Below are positions 1 to 6,256 of a stretch of 13,034 nt of DNA, in pieces; the stretch's first letter is position 1, and each line of letters opens with the position of its first letter. Under the pieces are notes generated by a model. It had not been told where the DNA came from and did not search any database. It saw only the letters and a list, made by a program, of their open reading frames with translations. The position numbers and the translations under genes are program-made. The stretch is from Chitinophagaceae bacterium (GTDB taxonomy: Bacteria > Bacteroidota > Bacteroidia > Chitinophagales > Chitinophagaceae): assembly GCA_019454915.1 (NCBI GenBank), contig JACFNM010000089.1, forward strand, positions 1-13,034, given 5' to 3'.

Positions 1-1
1 G

Positions 2-79
2 TTCATCAAAGAACACCAAACCGCCCTGCAAAAACTGGCGAGGGTGATTAAGGCTAAGAAAATTATTGATAAAAATTAA
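2..79 (+). CDS. C-terminal fragment of an unidentified protein (5' end outside window)
   Basis: An open frame enters from the left edge and stops at TAA 77-79, giving the last 25 residues of a protein with a lysine-rich end (KAKKIIDKN). It lies in the same frame as the next gene and only about 20 bases before it, so it is very probably the preceding member of the same operon. The tail has no motif from which a family can be named. From the context (pigment/aryl-polyene type cluster) it could be an acyltransferase, a lyase or another biosynthetic enzyme, but that is only a guess from position. Confidence 0.55.
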   Translation, partial: FIKEHQTALQKLARVIKAKKIIDKN

Positions 80-100
80 AATCACTTTTACTATTACAAT

Positions 101-811
101 TTGACAGCACCAGACTTATATATTACCACTCACGCCCTCATTCATTCCGGCGCGGTTTACCGGGATGGTGAGTTGATTTTTAAGGAAGAACCGGCAGGCG
201 GAACAAACGGCTTCTTCCTATCCGTCTATAAGGCCTTAAAGGTGGACTATCCAAAATTCTACAAGATGGATAATCTTTGTAAACTTGGATTTTTGGCTAC
301 GGAATGGTTACTGAGAGACAGGCAAATAGCCGAAGAATACGGCGTTGAAAACATCGGGATTATATTGACCAATGCCAATTCCAGCCTGGATGCAGACCTG
401 AAATATTTCGAATCCGTCAAAAACATCCCCAGCCCTGCTCAATTTGTATATACTTTGCCTAATATTGTAATTGGTGAAGTGAGTATCAGGCACGGATTCA
501 AGGGGGAAAACGCCTTTTTTGTGAGTGAGGATTTTGATGCCGGCTTTATTCGCTTTTATGTGCAGGATTTATTTATGCGCAACCGGGTTCAGGCTTGTAT
601 TTGCGGATGGGTGGATTGTTTGGGAGAAGAATATAAAGCCGTGTTATACTTAGTTGAAAAAGTACCCGGCAAGGATAAATTAATATTTGATTTAGAGAAT
701 ATTCAAAAAACAGATGAATTAGCTAATGGACAATTTAATGAGCGATCTGAAGCAGCAGATTATAGCGCAATTAAACCTTCAAGATCTCAAGCCGGAGGAT
801 ATTGGCGATGA
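101..811 (+). CDS. Short ketosynthase-like (thiolase-fold N-terminal) protein without catalytic Cys
   Basis: A 236-residue protein read from a TTG start. The frame is closed by TAA at 77-79 and no ATG occurs before residue 56, which would remove the typical opening beta strand and the 'ALIHSG' turn, so TTG is the best start. The pattern resembles the N-terminal half of beta-ketoacyl-ACP synthases: a strand GIILTNANSSLDAD near 86-99, 'PSPAQFVYTLPN' near 110-121 (like the segment before the nucleophile in KS proteins), and 'CICGWVD' near 166-172 (like the GGxD strand). The nucleophile elbow expected near 139-146 reads FFVSEDFD, with no cysteine, and the C-terminal half with the two catalytic histidines is missing. 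It is therefore probably a non-catalytic partner or scaffold. Short KS-like proteins of this sort accompany flexirubin/aryl-polyene clusters in Bacteroidota (established context; exact role unknown). The last 28 residues overlap the ACP gene. Confidence 0.75.
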   Translation: MTAPDLYITTHALIHSGAVYRDGELIFKEEPAGGTNGFFLSVYKALKVDYPKFYKMDNLCKLGFLATEWLLRDRQIAEEYGVENIGIILTNANSSLDADLKYFESVKNIPSPAQFVYTLPNIVIGEVSIRHGFKGENAFFVSEDFDAGFIRFYVQDLFMRNRVQACICGWVDCLGEEYKAVLYLVEKVPGKDKLIFDLENIQKTDELANGQFNERSEAADYSAIKPSRSQAGGYWR

Positions 812-989
812 TCAACCGCTTTTTGTGGAGGGGCTGGGACTGGATTCTATTGATGCCCTGGAACTGATTGTTTTATTACAACAGCAATACAAAATAAAAC
901 TGGCAAATGCAGAAGAAGGTCAGAGTGTATTTTACTCGGTAAGAACGATGGCGCAATACATCAGGGACCACCAGCCTGAATCTGCTTAA
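738..989 (+). CDS. Acyl carrier protein
   Basis: A small acidic protein of 83 residues if read from the ATG at 738, or 87 from the ATG at 726. I prefer 738 because it gives the standard ACP opening (MSDLKQQIIAQLN) and puts the modified serine at position 37, as in classic ACPs; neither start has a clear ribosome binding site. The motif GLGLDSIDALEL carries the serine that receives 4'-phosphopantetheine. The helix-loop-helix pattern (hydrophobic helix I, acidic loop 'PEDIGDDQPLFVEGLG', helix II with LELIVLLQ, 'FYSVRTMAQYI' at the end) is complete. It acts in the cytoplasm, carrying the growing acyl chain between the ketosynthase pair and the dehydratase encoded downstream. It overlaps the end of the preceding gene by 74 bases and is followed by a 78-base gap with two inverted repeats. 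Confidence 0.93.
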   Translation: MSDLKQQIIAQLNLQDLKPEDIGDDQPLFVEGLGLDSIDALELIVLLQQQYKIKLANAEEGQSVFYSVRTMAQYIRDHQPESA

Positions 990-995
990 AGCTAT

Positions 996-1024
996 TGCCG
1001 GACTGAGCCCGGCACACCGTTTTT
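996..1024 (+). promoter_or_regulatory. GC-rich hairpin plus T-run between ACP and ketosynthase genes
   Basis: TGCCGG (996-1001) pairs perfectly with CCGGCA (1009-1014) around a 7-base loop, and five T follow at 1020-1024. This resembles a weak intrinsic terminator or attenuator sitting 7 bases after the ACP stop. It could lower transcription of the downstream genes relative to the abundant ACP, or protect the 3' end of a processed ACP message. The 5-base gap before the T-run weakens the terminator reading. Confidence 0.35.
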
Positions 1025-1030
1025 AATCCC

Positions 1031-1047
1031 GAAGGATAATATCCTTC
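1031..1047. repeat. Perfect 8-base inverted repeat
   Basis: GAAGGATA and TATCCTTC flank a single A, giving a perfect 17-base palindrome 20 bases before the ketosynthase start at 1068. As RNA it would fold as a 6-base stem with a 5-base loop. It may be an operator-like site or an RNA stem that affects translation initiation; neither can be decided from the sequence. Confidence 0.4.
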
Positions 1048-1067
1048 ATCAGAACCAGAATAGAACA

Positions 1068-2267
1068 ATGCAATCTCCTGTTTTCATTGCCGGCGTCGGG
1101 GTTATTTCTGCCTTAGGAACTAACGTGCAGGATAATCTTATGTCGCTGGAAAAGGAGACTGCGGGCATTGGCGATATGGCGTATCTATCATCCGTGCATC
1201 GCCATACACTACCGGTGGCAGAAGTGAAGATGAACAATGAGGAGTTAGCGGGATTAGCGGCTATGTCGCCCCGTTTAAGCCGAACGGCTCTTCTGTCTGC
1301 TATTGCGGCTAAGGAAGCCTTAGCGGATGCCGGTATTCCGGAATACAATCCTTACCGAACGGGTTTTGTCTCCGCCAACACCGTGGGCGGTATGGACAAA
1401 ACAGAAGACTTCTTTCCCGATTTTCTGCAAGACAATCAGAAGGGCCGCTTACGCAACCTCGTCCACCATGAATGTGGCGCCGTCACTGAATTGGTAGCGG
1501 ACCATTTGGGCATTAAGCACCACGTCTCCACCATCAGCACGGCCTGCTCTTCTTCTGCTAATGCCATTATGTTTGCTGCAAGGCTTATCAAACAAAACAT
1601 ATTGGATATAGTCGTTGCCGGCGGGGCGGATGCACTCACAAAATTTACGCTCAACGGCTTTAACACGCTGATGATCGTGGACCATGAACTTTCCCAGCCC
1701 TTCGATGAAAACCGCAGGGGATTGAATCTTGGGGAAGGTGCGGGTTATGTGGTGCTGGTATCGGAAAAAGTGGCCAATAGCCTGTCTCAAACACCCGCCT
1801 GTACGATAAGCGGTTATTGCAATGCCAATGACGCCTATCATCAAACCGCTTCGTCACCCGGCGGAACGGGTTCTTTCCTTGCTATGGAGGGCGCTTTGCA
1901 ACAAAGCGGATTACCACCCGATGAAATTGACTATATCAACCTGCATGGAACCGGCACTCAAAACAACGACATCGCGGAGGGAACCGCTATCAAGACTTTA
2001 TTTGAAGGGCATTACCCGCCGATGAGCTCCACTAAATCTTTCACGGGGCATACCTTGGGCGCGAGCGGGGGCATCGAGGCGGTATTTTCGGTACTGTCCA
2101 TTCAAAAAGGACTCATCTATCCCAACCTCCGGCTGTCAACGCCCATGAAGGACCTGCCTTTTGTTCCCGAAACAAAATTCCGGAAAGGCGTTCCCATACG
2201 CCATGTATTGTCCAATTCTTTTGGCTTTGGCGGAAATTGTACTTCACTCATTTTTTCAAAAATATAA
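1068..2267 (+). CDS. Beta-ketoacyl-ACP synthase (KS-alpha type, FabF-like)
   Basis: A 399-residue, full-length condensing enzyme that would extend an ACP-bound acyl chain by two carbons from malonyl-ACP. The catalytic triad is complete: Cys160 in STACSSSANA, His293 in NLHGTGT and His328 in SFTGHTLGASGG, with Lys323 just before. The conserved GEGAGYVVL strand near 222-230 and the terminal SNSFGFGGNCTSL are also present. Its divergence from housekeeping FabF (for example VIAGVG.ISALG opening, PFDENRRGLNLGEG) and its direct link to a Cys-less partner gene one base downstream fit a type II polyketide/aryl-polyene KS that works as a heterodimer with a chain-length-factor-like subunit. The substrate is inferred from the cluster, not shown by the sequence. 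A housekeeping FabF role is less likely because of the operon context. Confidence 0.93.
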   Translation: MQSPVFIAGVGVISALGTNVQDNLMSLEKETAGIGDMAYLSSVHRHTLPVAEVKMNNEELAGLAAMSPRLSRTALLSAIAAKEALADAGIPEYNPYRTGFVSANTVGGMDKTEDFFPDFLQDNQKGRLRNLVHHECGAVTELVADHLGIKHHVSTISTACSSSANAIMFAARLIKQNILDIVVAGGADALTKFTLNGFNTLMIVDHELSQPFDENRRGLNLGEGAGYVVLVSEKVANSLSQTPACTISGYCNANDAYHQTASSPGGTGSFLAMEGALQQSGLPPDEIDYINLHGTGTQNNDIAEGTAIKTLFEGHYPPMSSTKSFTGHTLGASGGIEAVFSVLSIQKGLIYPNLRLSTPMKDLPFVPETKFRKGVPIRHVLSNSFGFGGNCTSLIFSKI

Positions 2268-2268
2268 T

Positions 2269-3324
2269 ATGTTCATCCGAGCTGCCGCTTCCATATCGCC
2301 CCAGTCCTCCTTTGAACAATTATTGAAAACCCCTTCTATACCTGAGGGCAATCGCCTGACCTGTATAGAACCCGATTATGCAGCGGTTATTGATGCAAAG
2401 ATGATCCGGCGAATGAGCCGCATTGTCAGGATGGGGGTGGCCGCCGCCATGGATTGCCTGAAGCGCGGCGAAACTGAAATGCCGGGAGCGATCATCACCG
2501 GCACGGCCTACGGTTGTCTTGCCGACACCGAATTATTCCTTACCAAAATGATTGAACAAAATGAAGCGTTGTTAACGCCAACCGCTTTTATTCAATCCAC
2601 CCATAATACCGTGGGCGCACAAATCGCCCTGTTGCTGAAATGTCATCACTATAACAATACTTTCGTTCACCGGGGCTCGTCTTTTGAGAGCGCTTTACTG
2701 GATGGGATCACCCTGCTGAAGGAAAAGCAGGCATCCGACGTGCTGGTGGGAGGGATAGACGAGATCACCCCTACCAGTCACACATTGCTGAGTCGTTTTG
2801 GTCTGTTCAGGCAAAGCAACAGCGATCATGCTTCCGTAAACGATCATCAGCGCTATGGCGCAATAGACGGGGAAGGCACCTCTTTTTTCTTGTTAAGTGC
2901 ACAATCGTCGGATAATGATTTTGCAGAGCTTAAGGGGCTATATACTTTCTATAAACCTTCAACTCAAAGAGAAATAGAAGTACACTTTTCCCGGTTTCTC
3001 GTAGAGCAAAACATGAGCCCCCGGGATATTGATTTGGTAATAACCGGCCACAGCGGTAACGCCAAACACGATGTTGTCTATGACCGGTTTCTAAAATCCA
3101 TAGACCCCGCTAAGCCGGCAGTCGGTTTTAAGCATCTGTGCGGAGAGTATCCTACGGCTTCTTCCTTCGCACTCTGGCTAGGTTCAAATATCTTAAGGTC
3201 CGGTGCCATTCCTGACTCAGGCCGGATCAACAATAGGAATAGTATCCAAAGTCCAAAACGAATATTAATCTATAACCATTATCAAAACAGCTATCACGCT
3301 TTCTATATGCTTTCCGCATGCTGA
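2269..3324 (+). CDS. Ketosynthase-like chain-length-factor subunit lacking catalytic Cys
   Basis: A 351-residue ketosynthase-fold protein starting at ATG 2269, one base after the stop of the active ketosynthase. An upstream in-frame ATG at 2161 is rejected because the extension lies inside the preceding gene and lacks family character. Family features are FIQSTHNTVGAQIAL (108-122), the GGIDE strand (161-165), GEGTSFFLL (201-209) and KHLCGEYPTASSFAL (288-302). At the nucleophile elbow the sequence is HRGSSFESAL (134-143), so the Cys position is Gly136. The second catalytic histidine region reads GEYPTAS, with Glu in place of His. It should therefore not condense by itself. In type II systems such subunits (CLF; ApeC in aryl-polyene synthesis) pair with the active KS and set chain length. 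The stop overlaps the next start by 7 bases. Confidence 0.87.
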   Translation: MFIRAAASISPQSSFEQLLKTPSIPEGNRLTCIEPDYAAVIDAKMIRRMSRIVRMGVAAAMDCLKRGETEMPGAIITGTAYGCLADTELFLTKMIEQNEALLTPTAFIQSTHNTVGAQIALLLKCHHYNNTFVHRGSSFESALLDGITLLKEKQASDVLVGGIDEITPTSHTLLSRFGLFRQSNSDHASVNDHQRYGAIDGEGTSFFLLSAQSSDNDFAELKGLYTFYKPSTQREIEVHFSRFLVEQNMSPRDIDLVITGHSGNAKHDVVYDRFLKSIDPAKPAVGFKHLCGEYPTASSFALWLGSNILRSGAIPDSGRINNRNSIQSPKRILIYNHYQNSYHAFYMLSAC

Positions 3325-4091
3325 ATTTTAATACCATCAATATTATCTTTGTCAGTCTGCTGATAGGAATGGTCGGCTATCACTTCTTCCACCATATCCC
3401 AATCTATTTTTTTATACTTCTCGTTATCGCCTATCTTTCTTTTCTCGTTTACGGAAGCTACAATGTGCGTTCCAATTTCTATCTGAAAACCATTTCCGCT
3501 GCGCCCATCGGCCGCAAGTCTATTGCGCTCAGTTTTGACGACGGGCCACATACGTCACTGACTCCCCGGTTCCTGCAGGTATTAAAAGAATACGATGTCA
3601 AAGCGACCTTCTTTTGTATCGGCAAACAGGTGCAGGAAAACAAAGCATTGTGTAAACAAATATTTGATGAGGGTCATGTGATTGGAAACCATAGCTATTC
3701 ACATGATCTTTGGTTCGATTTATTTTCCGCGCAAAAGATGACAGAAGACCTGCGGCAAATGAACCAGGTTGTGAGTGGCATTACCGGGGTCAGTCCGCGG
3801 TTGTTCAGACCTCCCTACGGCGTTACCAATCCCAATTTGAAAAAAGCGATAAAGAACAATCAATTCACCCCTATCGGCTGGACCATCCGCAGCATGGATA
3901 CCGTGGCAAAAGACAGGGAGAAACTATTGAAGACCGTTATTAAATCGTTAAAACCCGGCGCTATCCTGTTGTTTCACGATACCTGCAAAATAACGCTGGA
4001 TATACTTCCGGCTGTCATTGAGCAGGTCAGGCAAAGAGGCTATCAGATTGAGCGCCTCGACAAATTGCTTAATTTAGAGCCGTATGCATAA
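3318..4091 (+). CDS. Membrane-anchored polysaccharide deacetylase (NodB/CE4 family)
   Basis: A 257-residue protein with two hydrophobic segments at about 7-20 and 28-46, then a NodB homology domain from about 67 to the end that would sit on the outer face of the inner membrane. All five CE4 motifs are visible: SFDDGP (72-77, catalytic and metal aspartates 74/75), HSYSH (125-129, metal histidines), RPPYG (164-168), a tryptophan in IGWTIRSMD (W188) and LLFHDT (217-222, catalytic His220). It is therefore predicted to be an active metal-dependent hydrolase that removes N- or O-acetyl groups from a carbohydrate. Placement inside a pigment/aryl-polyene operon, overlapping both neighbours (7 bases upstream, 8 downstream), suggests it acts on the product or on an envelope glycan or lipid to which the product is attached; this last point is inference. 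Confidence 0.92.
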   Translation: MLNFNTINIIFVSLLIGMVGYHFFHHIPIYFFILLVIAYLSFLVYGSYNVRSNFYLKTISAAPIGRKSIALSFDDGPHTSLTPRFLQVLKEYDVKATFFCIGKQVQENKALCKQIFDEGHVIGNHSYSHDLWFDLFSAQKMTEDLRQMNQVVSGITGVSPRLFRPPYGVTNPNLKKAIKNNQFTPIGWTIRSMDTVAKDREKLLKTVIKSLKPGAILLFHDTCKITLDILPAVIEQVRQRGYQIERLDKLLNLEPYA

Positions 4092-4722
4092 GAAAACAAT
4101 CATTGTCTTGTCGGTCGTTATCGCCGTGCTAACCGCAAACGGACAATACGCGGGATATACGCTTTTAAAGGATGATGCGACGTTTCATGCGCAGTTCGCA
4201 GCCGCTTCTCAAAAAATAAACAGTCTGAAAAGTGATTTCATACAGGAGAAAAACATAAGTCTTCTGGATGATAAAATTGTATCAAAAGGAAGTTTCTGGT
4301 TTAAGAAGGAAAATTCCGTCCGGATGGAATATCACCAGCCCTTCCAATACCTGCTGATTATTAATGGCACGAATATCTACATCAAAGACAGTCAGAAGGA
4401 AAACAAAATTTCCACCCGTTCCAATAAACTGTTTCAGCAAATCAATCAGATTATCATTGATTGTGTAAACGGTAAGGCGCTCCAGGGTAATGAGTTTACA
4501 ACCCGGATTTTTGAAGGGAGCACCGCCTATCTCGCGGAACTCACACCGGTGGAGAAAAACATGAAGCAGTTTTTCAGTCATATCAATATGATGATTGACA
4601 AGAAAACGTATAATGTAAACCGCATTGAAATGCATGAGCCTTCGGGCGATGATACCAGTATCCGGTTTAAGAATCCACAATTCAATACTGCTTTACCTGA
4701 TGCGTTATTTGCCATTCGTTAG
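4084..4722 (+). CDS. LolA-like outer-membrane lipoprotein carrier protein
   Basis: A 212-residue periplasmic protein. A signal peptide covers about residues 1-20 (MHKK, then a hydrophobic core, cleavage likely after TANG). The mature part has the LolA pattern: 'INSLKSDFIQEKNISLLDDKIVSKGSFWFKKENSVRMEYH' characters spread over 45-83, i.e. an F-x-Q-x-K strand, a 'G.F.f....r.ey..P' strand pair and 'LLIINGTNIYI'. True LolA ferries lipoproteins across the periplasm. LolA-like proteins encoded in aryl-polyene and flexirubin clusters are thought instead to move the acylated pigment or its lipid carrier to the outer membrane (known association; direct function unproven). It overlaps the deacetylase by 8 bases and the following lipoprotein gene by 23, so the three are probably translationally coupled. 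This is unlikely to be the cell's housekeeping lolA. Confidence 0.85.
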   Translation: MHKKTIIVLSVVIAVLTANGQYAGYTLLKDDATFHAQFAAASQKINSLKSDFIQEKNISLLDDKIVSKGSFWFKKENSVRMEYHQPFQYLLIINGTNIYIKDSQKENKISTRSNKLFQQINQIIIDCVNGKALQGNEFTTRIFEGSTAYLAELTPVEKNMKQFFSHINMMIDKKTYNVNRIEMHEPSGDDTSIRFKNPQFNTALPDALFAIR

Positions 4723-5323
4723 TATCCTCCTGTTGGTAACTTCCTGCGGCAGCGCCTACAAACAACTGCAGCGCACGAATGCGCCAACCGATTGCGTAAA
4801 AGCCTTCCGGCCAACTTTTACCCGCGGGCTATATCATGCGCAGATCAACGTTACCGGAAAACATCTGAGCGGGCTGCTGCTCATAAAAAATATGCCCGAC
4901 GGAAGTACGAGGATGGTGTTTACCAATGAAGCGGGACTCAGTTTTTTTGATTTCGAATGGACCGGAACTGCTTTTAATGTCCGGCGAATCATCCGCCAGA
5001 TGGACAGGAAGGCATTGATCAAAACACTTCGTAAGGATTTCGAACTGATCCTGATGCAGCATCTTGATGCCAAAGACCCCTACACTTTACAGGGAGAAGA
5101 AGTATATTACCGGGTATTCCCCAACGGAAAAGATCATTATTATTATCTTACCGATGCCGCATGCTCCACCCTTATCCGTATGGAAAGAGGGAGCCGGAAA
5201 AAGAAGGTAATGGAAGCCGTGATGATGCCTTCTAACCGGGATATACCCGATAGCATCGGGATCAAACATTATAATTTTAACTTCGAGATCGGTTTAAAAA
5301 GATTATATGATATTGAAAGATGA
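4700..5323 (+). CDS. Lipoprotein of unknown function (cluster-associated)
   Basis: A 207-residue protein starting at ATG 4700, inside the end of the lolA-like gene. An earlier in-frame start at 4625 is rejected because only the 4700 start yields an N-terminal lipoprotein signal: MRYLPF, a short hydrophobic stretch, then the lipobox VTSC with Cys16 as the lipid-bearing residue. The mature part is rich in beta-strand patterns (LLLIKNMPDGSTRMVFTNE.., LSFFDFEWTG) and contains no enzyme motif that I recognise. By position next to a LolA-like gene it resembles the small lipoproteins (for example the DUF3261 group) found in proteobacterial aryl-polyene clusters, so it may be the outer-membrane acceptor for cargo brought by the LolA-like protein. 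That is an analogy of context, not of demonstrated homology. Confidence 0.8.
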   Translation: MRYLPFVSILLLVTSCGSAYKQLQRTNAPTDCVKAFRPTFTRGLYHAQINVTGKHLSGLLLIKNMPDGSTRMVFTNEAGLSFFDFEWTGTAFNVRRIIRQMDRKALIKTLRKDFELILMQHLDAKDPYTLQGEEVYYRVFPNGKDHYYYLTDAACSTLIRMERGSRKKKVMEAVMMPSNRDIPDSIGIKHYNFNFEIGLKRLYDIER

Positions 5324-5678
5324 CCTGTACACGATTACGGCATTTACCGAAACGGACGGACAAATCCATTCCACTATCCGGTTAAATGCGCAACACCGGA
5401 TATTTGAAGGGCATTTTCCCGGGCAGCCTGTCCTGCCGGGCGTTTGCATGGTACAGATCATCAAAGAATTAGTGGAGACCGCAACAGGAAAAACATGGAC
5501 GATGAGTCAATCCGACTACCTGAAATTCCTTTCCCCCATCATTCCGGCTGATGGTCAGGCGATCGAGGCAACTGTCACTATGGAACAAAAAGAGCAGGAC
5601 GAATTGTTTGTTACCGGAACGCTTCTATGTGATGAGCGCGTATGCTTTAAGTCTAAAGCGACTTTTACGGTAAATTAA
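5307..5678 (+). CDS. 3-hydroxyacyl-ACP dehydratase, hotdog fold (FabZ/FabA-like)
   Basis: A 123-residue single hotdog domain. The signature 'HRIFEGHFPGQPVLPGV' at 30-46 contains the catalytic His36 and the HFPG turn that starts the central helix. The acidic catalytic residue expected 14 positions later (Glu in FabZ, in the pattern PGVLxxE) is Gln50 here (PGVCMVQ), so activity may be altered or may need a second dehydratase subunit, as in systems with paired dehydratases. Its role would be to remove water from 3-hydroxyacyl-ACP to leave the trans double bonds of a polyene. The gene overlaps the lipoprotein gene by 17 bases and is the last gene of the operon in this window. Other assignments (thioesterase of the same fold) are less likely because of the HFPGxPVxPG motif. 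Confidence 0.88.
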   Translation: MILKDDLYTITAFTETDGQIHSTIRLNAQHRIFEGHFPGQPVLPGVCMVQIIKELVETATGKTWTMSQSDYLKFLSPIIPADGQAIEATVTMEQKEQDELFVTGTLLCDERVCFKSKATFTVN

Positions 5679-5688
5679 TTCCTGCTGT

Positions 5689-5710
5689 AGAAAAATATTT
5701 CAATTTTTCT
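5689..5710. terminator. Candidate bidirectional terminator between convergent genes
   Basis: AGAAAAAT (5689-5696) pairs with ATTTTTCT (5703-5710) around a 6-base loop, with A- and T-runs on both sides. It lies 10 bases after the dehydratase stop and overlaps the stop codon of the gene on the opposite strand (5700-5702). The stem is AT-rich and thus weak, so this is only a candidate. Confidence 0.3.
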
Positions 5711-6113
5711 TCCATTTTTTCGATCTGGAAGGCTCTGATAAAATTTCATCCACCGTTTGCAGTTCTCCATTATCCTCAGCCTTTTTTATATAAATAGTAC
5801 GCCTGAGCATCCGGGTGGGATTCCTGCGCAGGGTAACGGTAAGCTCCACTTTTTCCACCTCCGGATCAAAAGGCAGCCACAGGCTGTTGCCGGTAAACTT
5901 TCCGTAAGAAGAATTAAAAACAAGCTGCGTACTATCCAACGGACGATATTGTCCGTTGGTCAGTTTTCCAATCACGTTGATATAATTATAGGTACCTTTT
6001 TTCAGGCTGTCCGTGTACAGATTGAAATAGATACTATCTACTTTCTGGGAAAAACTCACCTGGTAAAAAAACAAAAAGGCGAATAGGGTCAATATACTTT
6101 TCCTGCGATTCAT
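5700..6113 (-). CDS. Small exported protein of unknown function
   Basis: A 137-residue protein with a clear signal peptide (MNRRKS, then the hydrophobic LTLFAFLFFYQ core, cleavage likely after VSFS, before Gln23). The mature protein has strand-rich, Ig-like or Big-like character (VDSIYFNLYTDSLKKGTYNYINVIGKL, then LVFNSSYGKF.., VELTVTLRRNPTRMLRRTIYIKK) and a very basic C-terminus ending in SRSKKWKKN. I do not recognise a named family. The phrase 'VDSIYFNLYTDSLKKGTYNYINV' followed by 'F' and 'P..VEKV' resembles small secreted Bacteroidota proteins of unknown role. It stands alone, converging on the pigment operon and diverging from acetoacetyl-CoA synthetase. Confidence 0.72.
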   Translation of the reverse strand: MNRRKSILTLFAFLFFYQVSFSQKVDSIYFNLYTDSLKKGTYNYINVIGKLTNGQYRPLDSTQLVFNSSYGKFTGNSLWLPFDPEVEKVELTVTLRRNPTRMLRRTIYIKKAEDNGELQTVDEILSEPSRSKKWKKN

Positions 6114-6145
6114 CTCTTATTAAAGATGGGACGAATATAATTATT

Positions 6146-6153
6146 CAAACATA
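6146..6153 (-). promoter_or_regulatory. Bacteroidota -7 promoter box for the exported-protein gene
   Basis: On the minus strand this reads TATGTTTG, an exact match to the Bacteroidota -7 consensus TAnnTTTG, 33 bases before the start codon at 6113. No convincing -33 TTTG was found at the usual spacing, so the call rests on one box and its position. Confidence 0.4.
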
Positions 6154-6256
6154 TAGTTCTAAAAAACGAACGCTAATTCTTTGTAAATTGTGCCTGCGGG
6201 TTCAATAGGTGTTGAATATAAGAAGATTGAATAAGATATGTTTCCCCATTATAACT

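Noticed and set aside
1068..2267. Housekeeping fabF
   Set aside because: The motifs are FabF-like, but the adjacent Cys-less partner, the short KS-like protein and the envelope genes point to a secondary-metabolite KS; the housekeeping pairing with an acpP-fabF primary operon is not supported.
2161..2268. N-terminal extension of the Cys-less ketosynthase from the ATG at 2161
   Set aside because: It lies wholly inside the preceding ketosynthase gene in another frame and its residues do not fit the family; ATG 2269, one base after the stop, fits better.
4282..4680. Minus-strand reading frame opposite the LolA-like gene
   Set aside because: Antisense shadow; the plus-strand gene has a signal peptide and LolA pattern, and this one has no recognisable features.
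4625..4699. Upstream start for the lipoprotein gene
   Set aside because: It would bury the lipoprotein signal peptide behind 25 non-signal residues; ATG 4700 gives a proper signal and lipobox.
6209..6256. GTG start for acetoacetyl-CoA synthetase
   Set aside because: The extra 16 residues are not family-like, and ATG 6257 opens the typical N-terminus.
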